NCBI GenBank assembly: GCA_001513395.1
Contig: LFTP01000177.1
Location: forward strand, 1 to 17,666
Direction of reading: 5' to 3'
DNA from: Clostridia bacterium DTU080
Lineage (GTDB): Bacteria > Bacillota > Limnochordia > DTU080
DNA: 17,666 bases
Made by a program: the position numbers and the translations under genes. Shown piece after piece: positions 1 to 8,556 of this stretch (its first letter is position 1; each line of letters begins with the position of its first letter). The notes beneath the pieces are model-generated. The model made no database searches and was not told the origin of the DNA. It saw only the letters and a program-made list of their open reading frames with translations.

Positions 1-1
1 C

Positions 2-1627
2 TACAAAGTGGGCGAACACGTGGAAGAGGTGGGCATAGCCCATCTGGCCATCGGTATGGTGGAACATCCCGGAAAAGGATGGGGTTCGGAGGATTACGAA
101 GTACCGGGCACTGCCGCCTACGAGGTGCACGGCTCACATGCCATCCGTCTTCTCGGCGCCGTCAATTGCTGGGTGAAAGACGTACGCAGCTTCAAGCCGG
201 AGGGCAACAAGAACGTGCATCTTTTGTCCAACGGTATTCTGCTCAGCCACAGCCGCTTTGTCACCGTTCAAGACGTCGAACTGCACGATCCGCAGTATCG
301 GGGCGGAGGCGGTAACGGCTATCATTTCACCCTGACGAGCAACGACTGCCTGATCATCGACTGCAGAGCGATCAACGGGCGCCACAACTACGATTTCAAA
401 CAGGCCTATTCCAACGGCAACGTGATCACCCGTTGTTATGCCTACAGTCCTGACAGCCTCAATTCAGACTTCCATATGCATCTGTCTCCCTCCAATTTGA
501 TCGATCAGGTCATTGTCGATCAAGACCGCTTTGATGCTGGTTGGCGAGGAACGTCGGGGACTACGCCTCACGGCCTGACTACCACGCACTCGGTCTTTTG
601 GAACATCCGGGGAGAGGCCTACAAGAGCCGTTACGGGGCCATCGTCTACTCTGAACAGTACGGCTGGGGATATGTTATCGGCACTCAGGGACCGGCGGAC
701 CAAATCCAATTGGGCAGAAATCCCCGCACGCTGCCTGAGGATTATGCCGAGGGTGTGGGGCGTGCTGCAGATTTGGATCCTCCGTCATTGTATACCGATC
801 AGCTGCAGCGAAGACTGGCCCGAGGCGGGATCATTCACTGCCCGGAACTGGATTTCAGGCCCCCGATGCCCAGAATCGAGATTGGGTATCCGCAAGCCGG
901 CGACAGGGTGATCGGTGAAATCCCCGTTCGGGTCGCGGTGAATCCGCCCCGTCCGGATGTCTCCTTGACCAAAGTGACCGTCTTGCTTGACGATGAGGAG
1001 CTTTTCACCGGTCGCACGGCACCGGATGAGCTGATCGTCAACACCCGACAGCTGCAGGACGGCAGGCACACCTTGCGCGTTGAGGCCGCGACCGATGAAG
1101 GGCTGTCGGCGCGCCAGAGTATCACCTTTTTGGTCAGCAACAGATGGAGTATGGTCGATCGCCTGGACGCTCCCCTGGAGACAGGGTGGTTCGGGATTCT
1201 ATCCCGGGAGATGACGGTCGAGGTCTCGGAAGGATGGACCTATGATCAGTCCCGATCGGAAGAGTTCGGTCGCGGCGAGAGTCGTCGAGTCCGCGTCAAA
1301 GACAGCGAAGAGTATCTGATCTGGCAGGCTGCGGGCCTTGAAACCTTTACGGTGATTCTGTACGCTCAGACGCCGGACATCGCCGACTACGTCCGCCTGG
1401 CGGTCTTGGATGAAAAGGACTGGCGAAGCCTGACTTTTGCCACTCAGGTTGAGGAATCCACGGACAGCCCGTGGCATCGGATTCTGGTGACGGGAGCAGT
1501 CCCCCAAGGAACGGAAGCCTCACAGTTTCGGCTCACTCTGGTGCCCGGCATCGGAGACGGCCACGGCATTCAGATCGGTGAGGTGCGGCTGGCGGGATGG
1601 CGAACCTCACTGGACGGAGGATGGTAG
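2..1627 (+). CDS. Right-handed beta-helix protein with Ig-like domain, 5' partial
   Basis: The reading frame is open through the left edge, so the true start lies outside the window; the GTG at 8 is not a convincing start. The first ~215 visible residues have the short, repetitive Asn/Asp/His-rich strands of a pectate-lyase-type parallel beta-helix (for example NGYHFTLTSNDCLIIDCRAI). At about residues 284-378 there is a bacterial Ig-like module with the pattern P-x-x-G-D-x-V and the ending DGRHTLRVEAATDEG. A final ~150-residue beta-rich domain may be a jelly-roll, carbohydrate-binding type. Proteins of this build are usually exported polysaccharide lyases, hydrolases or glycan-binding proteins. 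The signal peptide cannot be checked because the N-terminus is missing. The next gene, a GH28-like enzyme, begins 30 bases downstream on the same strand, so they are probably co-transcribed. Catalytic activity and substrate cannot be assigned from what is visible. Confidence 0.8.
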   Translation, partial: YKVGEHVEEVGIAHLAIGMVEHPGKGWGSEDYEVPGTAAYEVHGSHAIRLLGAVNCWVKDVRSFKPEGNKNVHLLSNGILLSHSRFVTVQDVELHDPQYRGGGGNGYHFTLTSNDCLIIDCRAINGRHNYDFKQAYSNGNVITRCYAYSPDSLNSDFHMHLSPSNLIDQVIVDQDRFDAGWRGTSGTTPHGLTTTHSVFWNIRGEAYKSRYGAIVYSEQYGWGYVIGTQGPADQIQLGRNPRTLPEDYAEGVGRAADLDPPSLYTDQLQRRLARGGIIHCPELDFRPPMPRIEIGYPQAGDRVIGEIPVRVAVNPPRPDVSLTKVTVLLDDEELFTGRTAPDELIVNTRQLQDGRHTLRVEAATDEGLSARQSITFLVSNRWSMVDRLDAPLETGWFGILSREMTVEVSEGWTYDQSRSEEFGRGESRRVRVKDSEEYLIWQAAGLETFTVILYAQTPDIADYVRLAVLDEKDWRSLTFATQVEESTDSPWHRILVTGAVPQGTEASQFRLTLVPGIGDGHGIQIGEVRLAGWRTSLDGGW

Positions 1628-1657
1628 GAGTTAAAGCCTTGAGGAGGAGACTCACCC

Positions 1658-2830
1658 GTGAGCACACTGCGCTGCTTTGACATACAAAACTTCGGAGCCG
1701 TACCCGACGGCAAGACGTTGAATACGGCGGCCATTCAAAAGGCCATTGACGCCTGTCATGAGGCCGGCGGAGGGCGGGTATTTTGCGGCCCCGGAGCGTA
1801 TCTGACGGGCTCTTTGGTTCTCAAAAGCAATGTCGAACTGCACGTAGCGGCAGGATGTCGGCTTGTGGGCAGCACTTCGCTGGAAGACTATGAGGAATTG
1901 AAAGCGCCCGGTTTTCGCACCGAATTCGCTCCGGAACGGAGTGCCCAGAGTCTTGTGCGAGCGGTTGAGGCCGAGAACGTGGCCATTACCGGCCCGGGCG
2001 AGCTTGACGGATCGGGTTTGGCGTTCTATGACACCGAGAGTGTCAGCGGTCGCTTCTTTGCCAAGCCTTCCACACCCCGGCCGCGACTGGTCATGTTTTA
2101 CAAGTGCCGGAATGTCCGCTTTGAGGATACCTCTTTCATCGACTCCCCCTGTTGGACGATGTGGCTGATGAAATGCGAACAGGTCAGGATCCATCGAGTG
2201 CGCATCATAGGCGATCAGCGCATGATCAACAACGACGGGATTGATTTAGACTCCTGCCGGGATGTCACGGTGAGCGATTGTGTGATCAAGACGGCTGATG
2301 ATTGCCTGGTCTTGAGGGCTTTGGGCCGCGTCTATGAAGAGCCGGGCATATGTGAGAACGTTACGATCAGCAACTGCGTTCTCGACAGCTACTGCCAGGG
2401 CGTACGTGTGGGCTGTCCGGGAGATAACATCGTCCGAAATTGCACGTTGAACGGTTTGGTGATCACCAGTGCCGCCAACGGAATCGTCTTTGACAATCCA
2501 AGGCGGTACTTGCCGGAAGGCACTAAGGGAAATGCGGACGTGCACCGGATTTCCTTTTCCAATGTGGTGATCAACTGCCAGAGGGTGCCTATCAGGATCA
2601 CCGTCGAAGACGGCATCAAGCTGCCCGGATTGGCGGAGCTCAGCTTCTCTGACTTCCGCATCCGAAGCGGTGAACCGTGCAGAGTGGAAGGCAATCCGGA
2701 GACGATTGTCCGGGATGTGAGCTTCAACAACGTCAAGATCGACACCTACGGGGATCAGGCTATCGTCTGCCGCTACTGTGAGGATGTTCGGATGAACAAC
2801 GTGGTCTTGTCCAATCTGAAAGAGGCCTGA
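1658..2830 (+). CDS. GH28-like (polygalacturonase-fold) glycoside hydrolase
   Basis: A 390-residue parallel beta-helix protein. It opens with the N-terminal element typical of GH28 and pectate-lyase-3 proteins (FDIQNFGAVPDGKT at 7-20, then alternating strands and a GPGELDGSG turn at 112-120). GH28 catalytic landmarks are partly present: NND at 191-193 in place of NTD, and the Asp pair D214-D215 in TADDC. The GHG motif is replaced by C246-Q-G, and no clear RIK motif is seen. It may therefore act on something other than plain polygalacturonan, or work differently. There is no signal peptide, so the product as read is cytoplasmic. The GTG start at 1658 is chosen because GAGGAGGAGA (1641-1650) lies at good spacing and the family N-terminus begins right there. 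It follows the beta-helix gene by 30 bases and ends before a strong hairpin. Confidence 0.82.
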   Translation: MSTLRCFDIQNFGAVPDGKTLNTAAIQKAIDACHEAGGGRVFCGPGAYLTGSLVLKSNVELHVAAGCRLVGSTSLEDYEELKAPGFRTEFAPERSAQSLVRAVEAENVAITGPGELDGSGLAFYDTESVSGRFFAKPSTPRPRLVMFYKCRNVRFEDTSFIDSPCWTMWLMKCEQVRIHRVRIIGDQRMINNDGIDLDSCRDVTVSDCVIKTADDCLVLRALGRVYEEPGICENVTISNCVLDSYCQGVRVGCPGDNIVRNCTLNGLVITSAANGIVFDNPRRYLPEGTKGNADVHRISFSNVVINCQRVPIRITVEDGIKLPGLAELSFSDFRIRSGEPCRVEGNPETIVRDVSFNNVKIDTYGDQAIVCRYCEDVRMNNVVLSNLKEA

Positions 2831-2853
2831 CAACTTTTCAACGGTCAGATTAA

Positions 2854-2896
2854 GATCCGGCCCTGAGCGCCCGGTTTCGGGCGTCAGGGCCGGATC
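2854..2896. terminator. Large hairpin between convergent genes
   Basis: A nearly perfect inverted repeat. The left arm 2854-2873 pairs with the right arm 2878-2896, giving 19 pairs with one bulged G and a 4-base loop. It lies between the stop of the GH28-like gene and the stop of the solute-binding protein gene on the other strand, so it can serve both. The T-run after it is short (CCTTT on the + strand). It is therefore a probable bidirectional terminator, called on stem strength and position. Confidence 0.75.
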
Positions 2897-2939
2897 CTTT
2901 GTGGGACTGATCGACTCGTCTACAGCATGGCAAGGAGGC

Positions 2940-4227
2940 TCAAATCTTGCGCATGTGCTCTTTGGCTTCCTTCAGCATGCTGTCCATGACAGGTTTGAGA
3001 GCGTCCATGGCAGTTTTGGGGTCTTGCTCCATGCGCATGATCCTTGTCATGGCTGAAGTGATGGTGTCGTACATCTTGCGCGGCAGGCCGAACCAATTGG
3101 CGCGGATCAGATGATCAAAGCCGGTAGTGAAGACGTGCGCGTTCATGCCCGGGTTAAAAGCCTCCCAACGGCGGTTGAAGTCCACGATGGCCCGGTGTGA
3201 GACAGGTGTTCTGTTTTCGGCCTGGGCGAAGCTTACGGAACCCACGGGATCGGTCGTCATAAACTTGATGAACTCCCATGCCTCTTCCGGATTGGAAGCG
3301 TCGTACACCAATGGAATGGAACCCGGGGTGAGCCCAGCGTCCCACGGCTTTCGGAAGAATTCCCACTGCCCAACTGAACAGTCCGCCGCTGCCGGTCATG
3401 GTTGTGGCCAGGGTGTTCAAGTAGTAGGGCTGCTCTGTCATCATGGCCGCCGTTCCCTGTAACCAGTTGCCCCCTACAACTCCGGCTTCGCGGAGGCGAC
3501 GCAACTCGGTGATGGCGGCCAGAGTCTGTGGACTGTTGCCGATGAACTCGGTTTGATCGGCATCATACCAGTCGGCGCCCCACAAATGGATGCCCTGAAC
3601 ACTTCCGGAGGCGAAGAAGCCACTGATCGCGAATTCATCGACTTGCCCGTCGCTATTGATGTCTCGGGTCAATTTGCGAGCGATGGAGATCAGGTCTTCG
3701 TAGGTGAACGCATCCCCGTTCCAATCTGTGGGCAAATCGTCGAGACCGGCGGCGTGAAACTTATCTTTATTGTAGAACGTGACCCAGTTGCTGACCGCGG
3801 TCGGCAGCGAATAAAGCTCCCCCGCGTACCGATAAGCATTGATTATAGGCTCGGGCCACATCTTTAGATTAATCTTATCGCGGTTGACATAGTGCTCGAT
3901 GGGCTGAAGCACCCCTTTGTGGTACAGATCGGCCTGCGTTGCACTGTCGTGATAGATCACATCCGGAGCCAGCCCTCCGATGACCATGACAGGCAGTTTT
4001 TCCATCACGTCGAACCAATTGCCTAATACGATCGGCTTCACTTTGATGCCGGTCTTTTCTTCGAAGCCGCCCCACGAGCCCTCCAGCTGCTTGGCGATCG
4101 AGCCTGAGACAACCACTTGTACCTCTCGAGCGACGCAAACCGGCTTTGTCCCGAGGAGGCAAAGCAGTGTCAACAAGACTGCGCATAGGATAATACGCCG
4201 TGGTGAGCGCTCAACAAGAAATGCCAT
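2940..4227 (-). pseudogene. Sugar ABC transporter solute-binding protein, frameshifted
   Basis: The ATG at 4227 has GGAGGG 7 bases upstream. The protein starts with a signal peptide (RRIILCAVLLTLLCLLG, probable cut after VCVA, residue ~33; no lipobox). It continues as a family-1 extracellular solute-binding protein: GGFEEKTGIKVKP, APDVIYHDS, a calcium-loop-like DINSDGQVDEF, and GILPKAV near the end of the first frame. The family-typical C-terminus (VYDASNPEEAWEFIKFM) continues in a frame shifted by +1 and runs to 2940. Removing one G from the GGG run at 3341-3343 restores PKAVDAGLTPGSIPLVYDAS and a protein of ~428 residues, a normal length for this family. The rest is undamaged, so this is either a sequencing error or a very recent inactivation. 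No permease or ATPase genes are adjacent. It is divergent from the large glycosidase-like gene. Confidence 0.85.
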
Positions 4228-4363
4228 TGGTCAGCCCTCCATGGTTTTTGATGCTGGGTTTCCTTTCGACAAGCAAGAATGAACACCTTCGTATTGTCCG
4301 GTACAGGACTCCTTTTCGCAAAAATAACGATTACACGGAAGGGGCATCGATCGAGCTGTAGAA

Positions 4364-4390
4364 CGAACAGACTGTCACCATCTCTGTTCG
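4364..4390. promoter_or_regulatory. Inverted repeat in the divergent intergenic region
   Basis: CGAACAG (4364-4370) and CTGTTCG (4384-4390) form a perfect 7-base inverted repeat separated by 13 bases. It sits in the 246-base gap between the divergent solute-binding protein gene and the large glycosidase-like gene. A two-half-site operator for a sugar regulator is possible. No confident -35/-10 pair was found around it, so the regulatory role is a guess. Confidence 0.25.
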
Positions 4391-4473
4391 CTGTAGGGAG
4401 GCAGTCTTAATACCCGACGTCCGGCGTCGCCGACCGGGGCTGATTGTATTCGAGTTTTTCAAGGAGGGGTTCT

Positions 4474-7362
4474 ATGCGCAACTTAAGTCGACGTTTTAGA
4501 AGCGCCCTTTTTTTGGCACTGATCTTAGCGGCGCTTGTAGCCGTCGGTATCTGTGCGGCAGCTGAGCCGTTGGCAGGACCGGTTAACATACGTTTTCTTT
4601 GGCGATTGGACGAAGAGGCCGATCTCAATGATTTTCGCGGTTTTTGGGCAGGCGTGTTGCCCAATGACGGTTCTGAACGTCCGCAGCTAGCGGTGATCTG
4701 GTCCTGGGATGACCAGTCCTTTTGGCCTCTGTGGCGGATCCAGTTGGCTGCCGACAAAGGTGTCTTAAAAGAAGACGACCGGGTGAAGCCGTTTGATGTT
4801 GTCGGACCATGGTCCGGCATGGAAGCCATGACCTTGACGGGCGGGATGCCGTTGCCTGGCCACGAGTACGAGATCTGCCTGAGCTATGATCCCGAGCTGG
4901 GCGGGCTGTCAGTGGCCATCGAGGATCTGACCGCTGAGAGCCAGGTGGTTGCCGCCAGTGTTGCCGTGTCAGCTTCAGCCGGTCCTTGGCGCGCCGCCAC
5001 GGATCTGTTGTCCGTAAGCGGAGCGGGGAAAAAGACTTCGGCGCGGATGGTTGGAGCAGAGCCGGGCTACGTTCCATGGGGCCTACGCTGGCATGTGGCG
5101 GCAGGCGATACGCTGACTCCATCTTTGCACTTGGAGCGCACCGAGGAAGCGGTCTTGGAGTTGATCATGCCCCATCCGTTGCGGGGTGAGTTCGTGTTTT
5201 CACTGCTTTCCGGTGAGCGGCGCGCTGATTTGGGTCAGACGAGTCTTTCCGAACCCGGCAGACTGTCCGTGCCCCTTCAGGTGAGCGACTGGCCCTTGGG
5301 GCGCGTCTCGTTGGAGATTAGTTATCGGGAGGAGTCAGGCGTGCTTTTCAGCGATCGGAAAGATCTCGTTGTCGGACGCCTAACGGTCGGCTTTGAGCCA
5401 CTGGTCACCGATGAGGACCGGCAAACGGCTCAGACGGTTTTGCGTTTGCAAAGCAAGGATACGATGAAAAACGTCGCCGTGCGAGTGGAGGGGCAGTGGC
5501 TGAGTCGGGAGTGGGATCCGGCCCGAGACGGATATGGCGAAGAAGCCGTCGCAGAGCCCTTCACAGTCTTTTCGGGTGTGCTCGATGCTATCGGACCCGA
5601 CAGCCCCGGCCAGGTTACTCTGTCGATTCCGATCATCCAAGAACCGGGCTTTTGGCGATTACGCCTGACACCCAAGGTAGATTTGGACGTGGTTGTTCAA
5701 GCAAGTCTGGCTCAGATGCTGGTGTTTAGGTGTCCTCCTGCGCCGGAGGCTTCACCGCGCTACGACGAGCGCTGGGTCTACGTCGCCCGCAACTTGACAC
5801 ACGACAGACACGTGGAGGACATTCGGCAAATCGTCACCACCGCCGTTAAGCATGGGTTGAACGGTCTGGTTTGGGCAGGCGGTGCCGATTCGTTGAGCCG
5901 CTGGGATGCGGCGCGCCTGGAGCGTCTGGCGCAGGTGAAAACCATCTGCGAGGGGGCCGGCATTGAACTCATCCCTTTGGCCTTCTCAGCGGGCTACGGC
6001 GGCGGTGTGCTGGGGCATAATCCGAATCTCGCGGCGGCTCTTCCGGCACGTGATGTCTTGTACGTAGTGGAAGGATCGACAGCGCGGTTGGTCTCTGATC
6101 CGCCCGTGAGCATTCCCAACGGGGATTTCAGCCGCTTCCGCGGCAACCGATTCGAAGAGATCAACTTCCATGATCAGCCCGGTCTGGTCTCTTTCGTCGA
6201 TGAGAAGGTGTACAGATCCGCTCCGGCTTCCATCCGTTTTGAGAACATGGCCCTGCACAGTCCTCAACACGGTCACGCGCGTCTTATGGCCGAGGTCGAA
6301 GTACAACCCTATCGGCAGTATCGCTTCAGTGCCTGGGTTAAGACACAGGATCTTAATCCGGCGCCATTTCTCCTGCAGGTCTACTACGGAGATCGTATCA
6401 TCGGCAGCGTGAGGCCAACGTTGGCCGCCACTCAGGATTGGACGCAGATCAGTTGCACGTTCAACAGCCTGGATGCCACGAAAGTGCGTCTGTACGCCGG
6501 TCTTTGGGGCGGAAAGACAGGATACCTGTGGATAGACGATCTTCAACTCGAAGAGATCGGCTTGCGCAGTGTGGTGCGTAGACCGGGAACTCCGCTGACC
6601 GTGACGAACGATGACGGTACTGTCACCTATGTTGAAGGTCGGGATTTTGCCACGATCACCGATCCGAACCTGTCCCGCTTCGGTGCTCCCATGGCAGGGC
6701 CGGATATCAGGATTTTACCTGAGTCGGGTCTCAAAGACGGCGACCGGCTGCGCGTCAGCTTCTACCATGCCGTGACCATCGGTGGCGGACAGACAAGCCT
6801 CTGTATGTCCGAGCCGGAGCTGTATGAGTACTGGGGCGAGCAAGTGCGTTTGATCCACAAGTATCTGGCACCGTCCCGGTATTTCCTCAGCATGGATGAG
6901 ATACGGGCCGGCGGCAGCTGCCAGGCTTGCAAAGACAGAGGCATGACCATGGGTGAGATCTTGGGCGATTGCATCACCCGGCTTTACAACATCATCAAGG
7001 AGGTCAATCCGGAGGCGACGGTCTACATCTGGTCCGATATGCTCGATCCGAATCACAATGCTCGCGGCAACTACTACATGGTGGACGGTGATTACACTGG
7101 TTCGTGGTTGCACATACCAAAGGACATAGTGCCTGTGTGCTGGTACTACGCCAAGCGGGAAGAAAGCCTGTCGTTCTTTTCCGGACTGGGCTTTGAAACC
7201 TTAGCCGGCGCCTACTACGACGGCGATACCCTGGATAATCCCCGCGGTTGGCTAGAGGCGCTGGATGAGACACCCGGAGCCCGGGGCACTATGTATACCA
7301 CTTGGCAGAACAAGTATGAACTGCTGCCCGCATTCGGCGATCTCGTGCGTGAGTGGGAATGA
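4474..7362 (+). CDS. Exported GH20-like TIM-barrel protein with inserted carbohydrate-binding domain
   Basis: The start is the ATG at 4474, 7 bases after AAGGAGGGG. An upstream in-frame start at 4444 would bury the signal peptide. The signal peptide spans ~1-30 (RSALFLALILAALVAVGICAAA, cut before EP). Residues ~30-425 are beta-rich and not assigned. A TIM-barrel segment starts at ~430 (ERWVYVARNLTHDRHVEDIR) and runs to ~545. A jelly-roll domain of CBM4/9 type follows at ~549-697, from NGDFSRFRGN to YLWIDDLQLEEIG. Barrel sequence resumes after ~735 with YFLSMDEIRAGGSCQAC; D808-E809 is the candidate catalytic pair, resembling the Asp-Glu pair of GH20, and C-x-x-C follows. The ending YTTWQNKYELLPAF suits the last barrel strand and helix. 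A secreted or periplasmic glycosidase role is inferred. The family assignment is uncertain because the GH20 HxGxDE motif is absent. Confidence 0.75.
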   Translation: MRNLSRRFRSALFLALILAALVAVGICAAAEPLAGPVNIRFLWRLDEEADLNDFRGFWAGVLPNDGSERPQLAVIWSWDDQSFWPLWRIQLAADKGVLKEDDRVKPFDVVGPWSGMEAMTLTGGMPLPGHEYEICLSYDPELGGLSVAIEDLTAESQVVAASVAVSASAGPWRAATDLLSVSGAGKKTSARMVGAEPGYVPWGLRWHVAAGDTLTPSLHLERTEEAVLELIMPHPLRGEFVFSLLSGERRADLGQTSLSEPGRLSVPLQVSDWPLGRVSLEISYREESGVLFSDRKDLVVGRLTVGFEPLVTDEDRQTAQTVLRLQSKDTMKNVAVRVEGQWLSREWDPARDGYGEEAVAEPFTVFSGVLDAIGPDSPGQVTLSIPIIQEPGFWRLRLTPKVDLDVVVQASLAQMLVFRCPPAPEASPRYDERWVYVARNLTHDRHVEDIRQIVTTAVKHGLNGLVWAGGADSLSRWDAARLERLAQVKTICEGAGIELIPLAFSAGYGGGVLGHNPNLAAALPARDVLYVVEGSTARLVSDPPVSIPNGDFSRFRGNRFEEINFHDQPGLVSFVDEKVYRSAPASIRFENMALHSPQHGHARLMAEVEVQPYRQYRFSAWVKTQDLNPAPFLLQVYYGDRIIGSVRPTLAATQDWTQISCTFNSLDATKVRLYAGLWGGKTGYLWIDDLQLEEIGLRSVVRRPGTPLTVTNDDGTVTYVEGRDFATITDPNLSRFGAPMAGPDIRILPESGLKDGDRLRVSFYHAVTIGGGQTSLCMSEPELYEYWGEQVRLIHKYLAPSRYFLSMDEIRAGGSCQACKDRGMTMGEILGDCITRLYNIIKEVNPEATVYIWSDMLDPNHNARGNYYMVDGDYTGSWLHIPKDIVPVCWYYAKREESLSFFSGLGFETLAGAYYDGDTLDNPRGWLEALDETPGARGTMYTTWQNKYELLPAFGDLVREWE

Positions 7363-7754
7363 CCACTGAGTCTTTCCCCGATCAGTCTCGTGTCAAAGAA
7401 GAGCAGGAGTCGGTTGATCCGGCGCTCCTTGCCTTGTATCCTGACCCGAAGCGACTTGTGTGCCGCGGCTGTGCTCAAACGGGGTGACGAGAAACACCGC
7501 TTCCTGCCTGATGAAGACAAGCGAGACGGCGATGACACAGTCGCATCGGTTCGAGAACGAGATTCGTCACGAAAGGGATACGGCCGCTCAATCGACGAGG
7601 AGCGGCCGTAGCCGCTCAGGCATAGGTGTAGGATGTTGAGAAGACCGTGTTCGCCAAGAGTCCGGAAGGGCGCCTATGGCTACGGCATGGGTGTAGACGC
7701 GGACATCTTGGAGCAGTCTCTTGATCAGCGTAGAGATGTGGAGGAGAAGATCCT
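7363..7754. other. Noncoding gap with one inverted repeat
   Basis: This 392-base stretch has no convincing gene. Short open frames on both strands lack ribosome binding sites and family resemblance. It contains a perfect 11-base inverted repeat (7579-7589 with 7600-7610, 10-base loop) and a loose direct repeat, GGCATAGGTGTAG (7619-7631) against a similar GGCATGGGTGTAG around 7684. The last bases hold the ribosome binding site of the VOC gene (GGAGGAGA before 7755). Confidence 0.5.
7579..7610. terminator. GC-rich hairpin downstream of the large glycosidase-like gene
   Basis: TACGGCCGCTC (7579-7589) pairs exactly with GAGCGGCCGTA (7600-7610). It lies ~220 bases after the stop of the upstream gene and before the VOC gene. 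There is no T-run after it, so terminator function is uncertain; it could be another structured site. Confidence 0.35.
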
Positions 7755-8549
7755 ATGGGCAACCCATTTACCCCACAAGTGGGCTCCGTTTTGAGCGCCG
7801 ACATCGCCGTTCCCGACTACGAGCGGGAGCTCAGGTTCTACTCCCGGGTGCTGAGGACGGGTAATCAGCCACCGTGGCGCGAAGACGGGATGAACAACTT
7901 GGGCCTACCCATCATCGGCTTGGCACCGGTCAGCGAGGAGTACGCTCACCTGCCGCTTCAATGGATGCCGCACATTCAGGTGGCCGATGTGGCCGAGAGC
8001 GTGCAACGTGCGCTGGCCCTGGGCGGGAGCGTGGTGATCCACGCCAAGGATGATGACGAACGCAGTCAATGGGCGGTTTTGCTCGATCCGAACGGGGCGG
8101 CTTTCGGCATTATTCCGGTTGTTGCCGAGGAGCAGCTGCCGTATTTGGAGGATCTCCCGGAGGAGGAGATTGAGGGCATGGGCCGTATCGCCTGGCTCGA
8201 GCTCACGGTTCCGGATGCGGCGACGACCAAGGGTTTTTATCATCAGGTCGTCGGGTGGACTTGGCAAGAGGTTGAGATGAAGGATGGAACCGTCAGCTAC
8301 AGGGATTATCAGATGCTGGCGGAAGACGGAACTCCGGCTGCGGGTATCTGCCATGCCCGGGGAGTGAACGCACAGCTGCCTCCGGTCTGGTTGATCTATC
8401 TGCCCGTGGGTGATCTGACCGAAAGCATCCGCCTTGCCGATGAAGAAGGGGGCCAGGTGCTCAAGACGGTAACCGATGACGACGGCAAGTGTTCTTATGC
8501 GGTGATCCAAGATCCCGCAGGAGTCTATCTGGCCTTGGTTCAGGTTTAA
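7755..8549 (+). CDS. Two-domain VOC (glyoxalase/bleomycin-resistance-fold) protein
   Basis: A 264-residue protein made of two tandem vicinal-oxygen-chelate domains. Domain 1 is residues ~9-125 (SVLSADIAVPDYERELRFYS, ending LLDPNGAAFGIIP). Domain 2 is ~143-264 (IAWLELTVPDAATTKGFYHQ, ending VIQDPAGVYLALVQV). The repeated pattern of an alpha-helix with FY, a later G-G-x-V strand and a D-P-x-G near the end is diagnostic. The length and double-domain form resemble the Cfp30B/YpcA-like group, whose substrates are mostly unknown. Such proteins often act as metal-dependent lyases, isomerases or dioxygenases, or as binding proteins; metal ligands cannot be placed with confidence here. The ATG at 7755 has GGAGGAGA at good spacing. 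It appears to be a single-gene unit. The IscB relic begins within about 10 bases of its stop. Confidence 0.88.
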   Translation: MGNPFTPQVGSVLSADIAVPDYERELRFYSRVLRTGNQPPWREDGMNNLGLPIIGLAPVSEEYAHLPLQWMPHIQVADVAESVQRALALGGSVVIHAKDDDERSQWAVLLDPNGAAFGIIPVVAEEQLPYLEDLPEEEIEGMGRIAWLELTVPDAATTKGFYHQVVGWTWQEVEMKDGTVSYRDYQMLAEDGTPAAGICHARGVNAQLPPVWLIYLPVGDLTESIRLADEEGGQVLKTVTDDDGKCSYAVIQDPAGVYLALVQV

Positions 8550-8556
8550 TATTGAG

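Noticed and set aside
7633..7794. Small open frame of 53 codons ending inside the VOC gene
   Set aside because: Weak ribosome binding site, overlap with a well-supported gene start and no recognisable motif.
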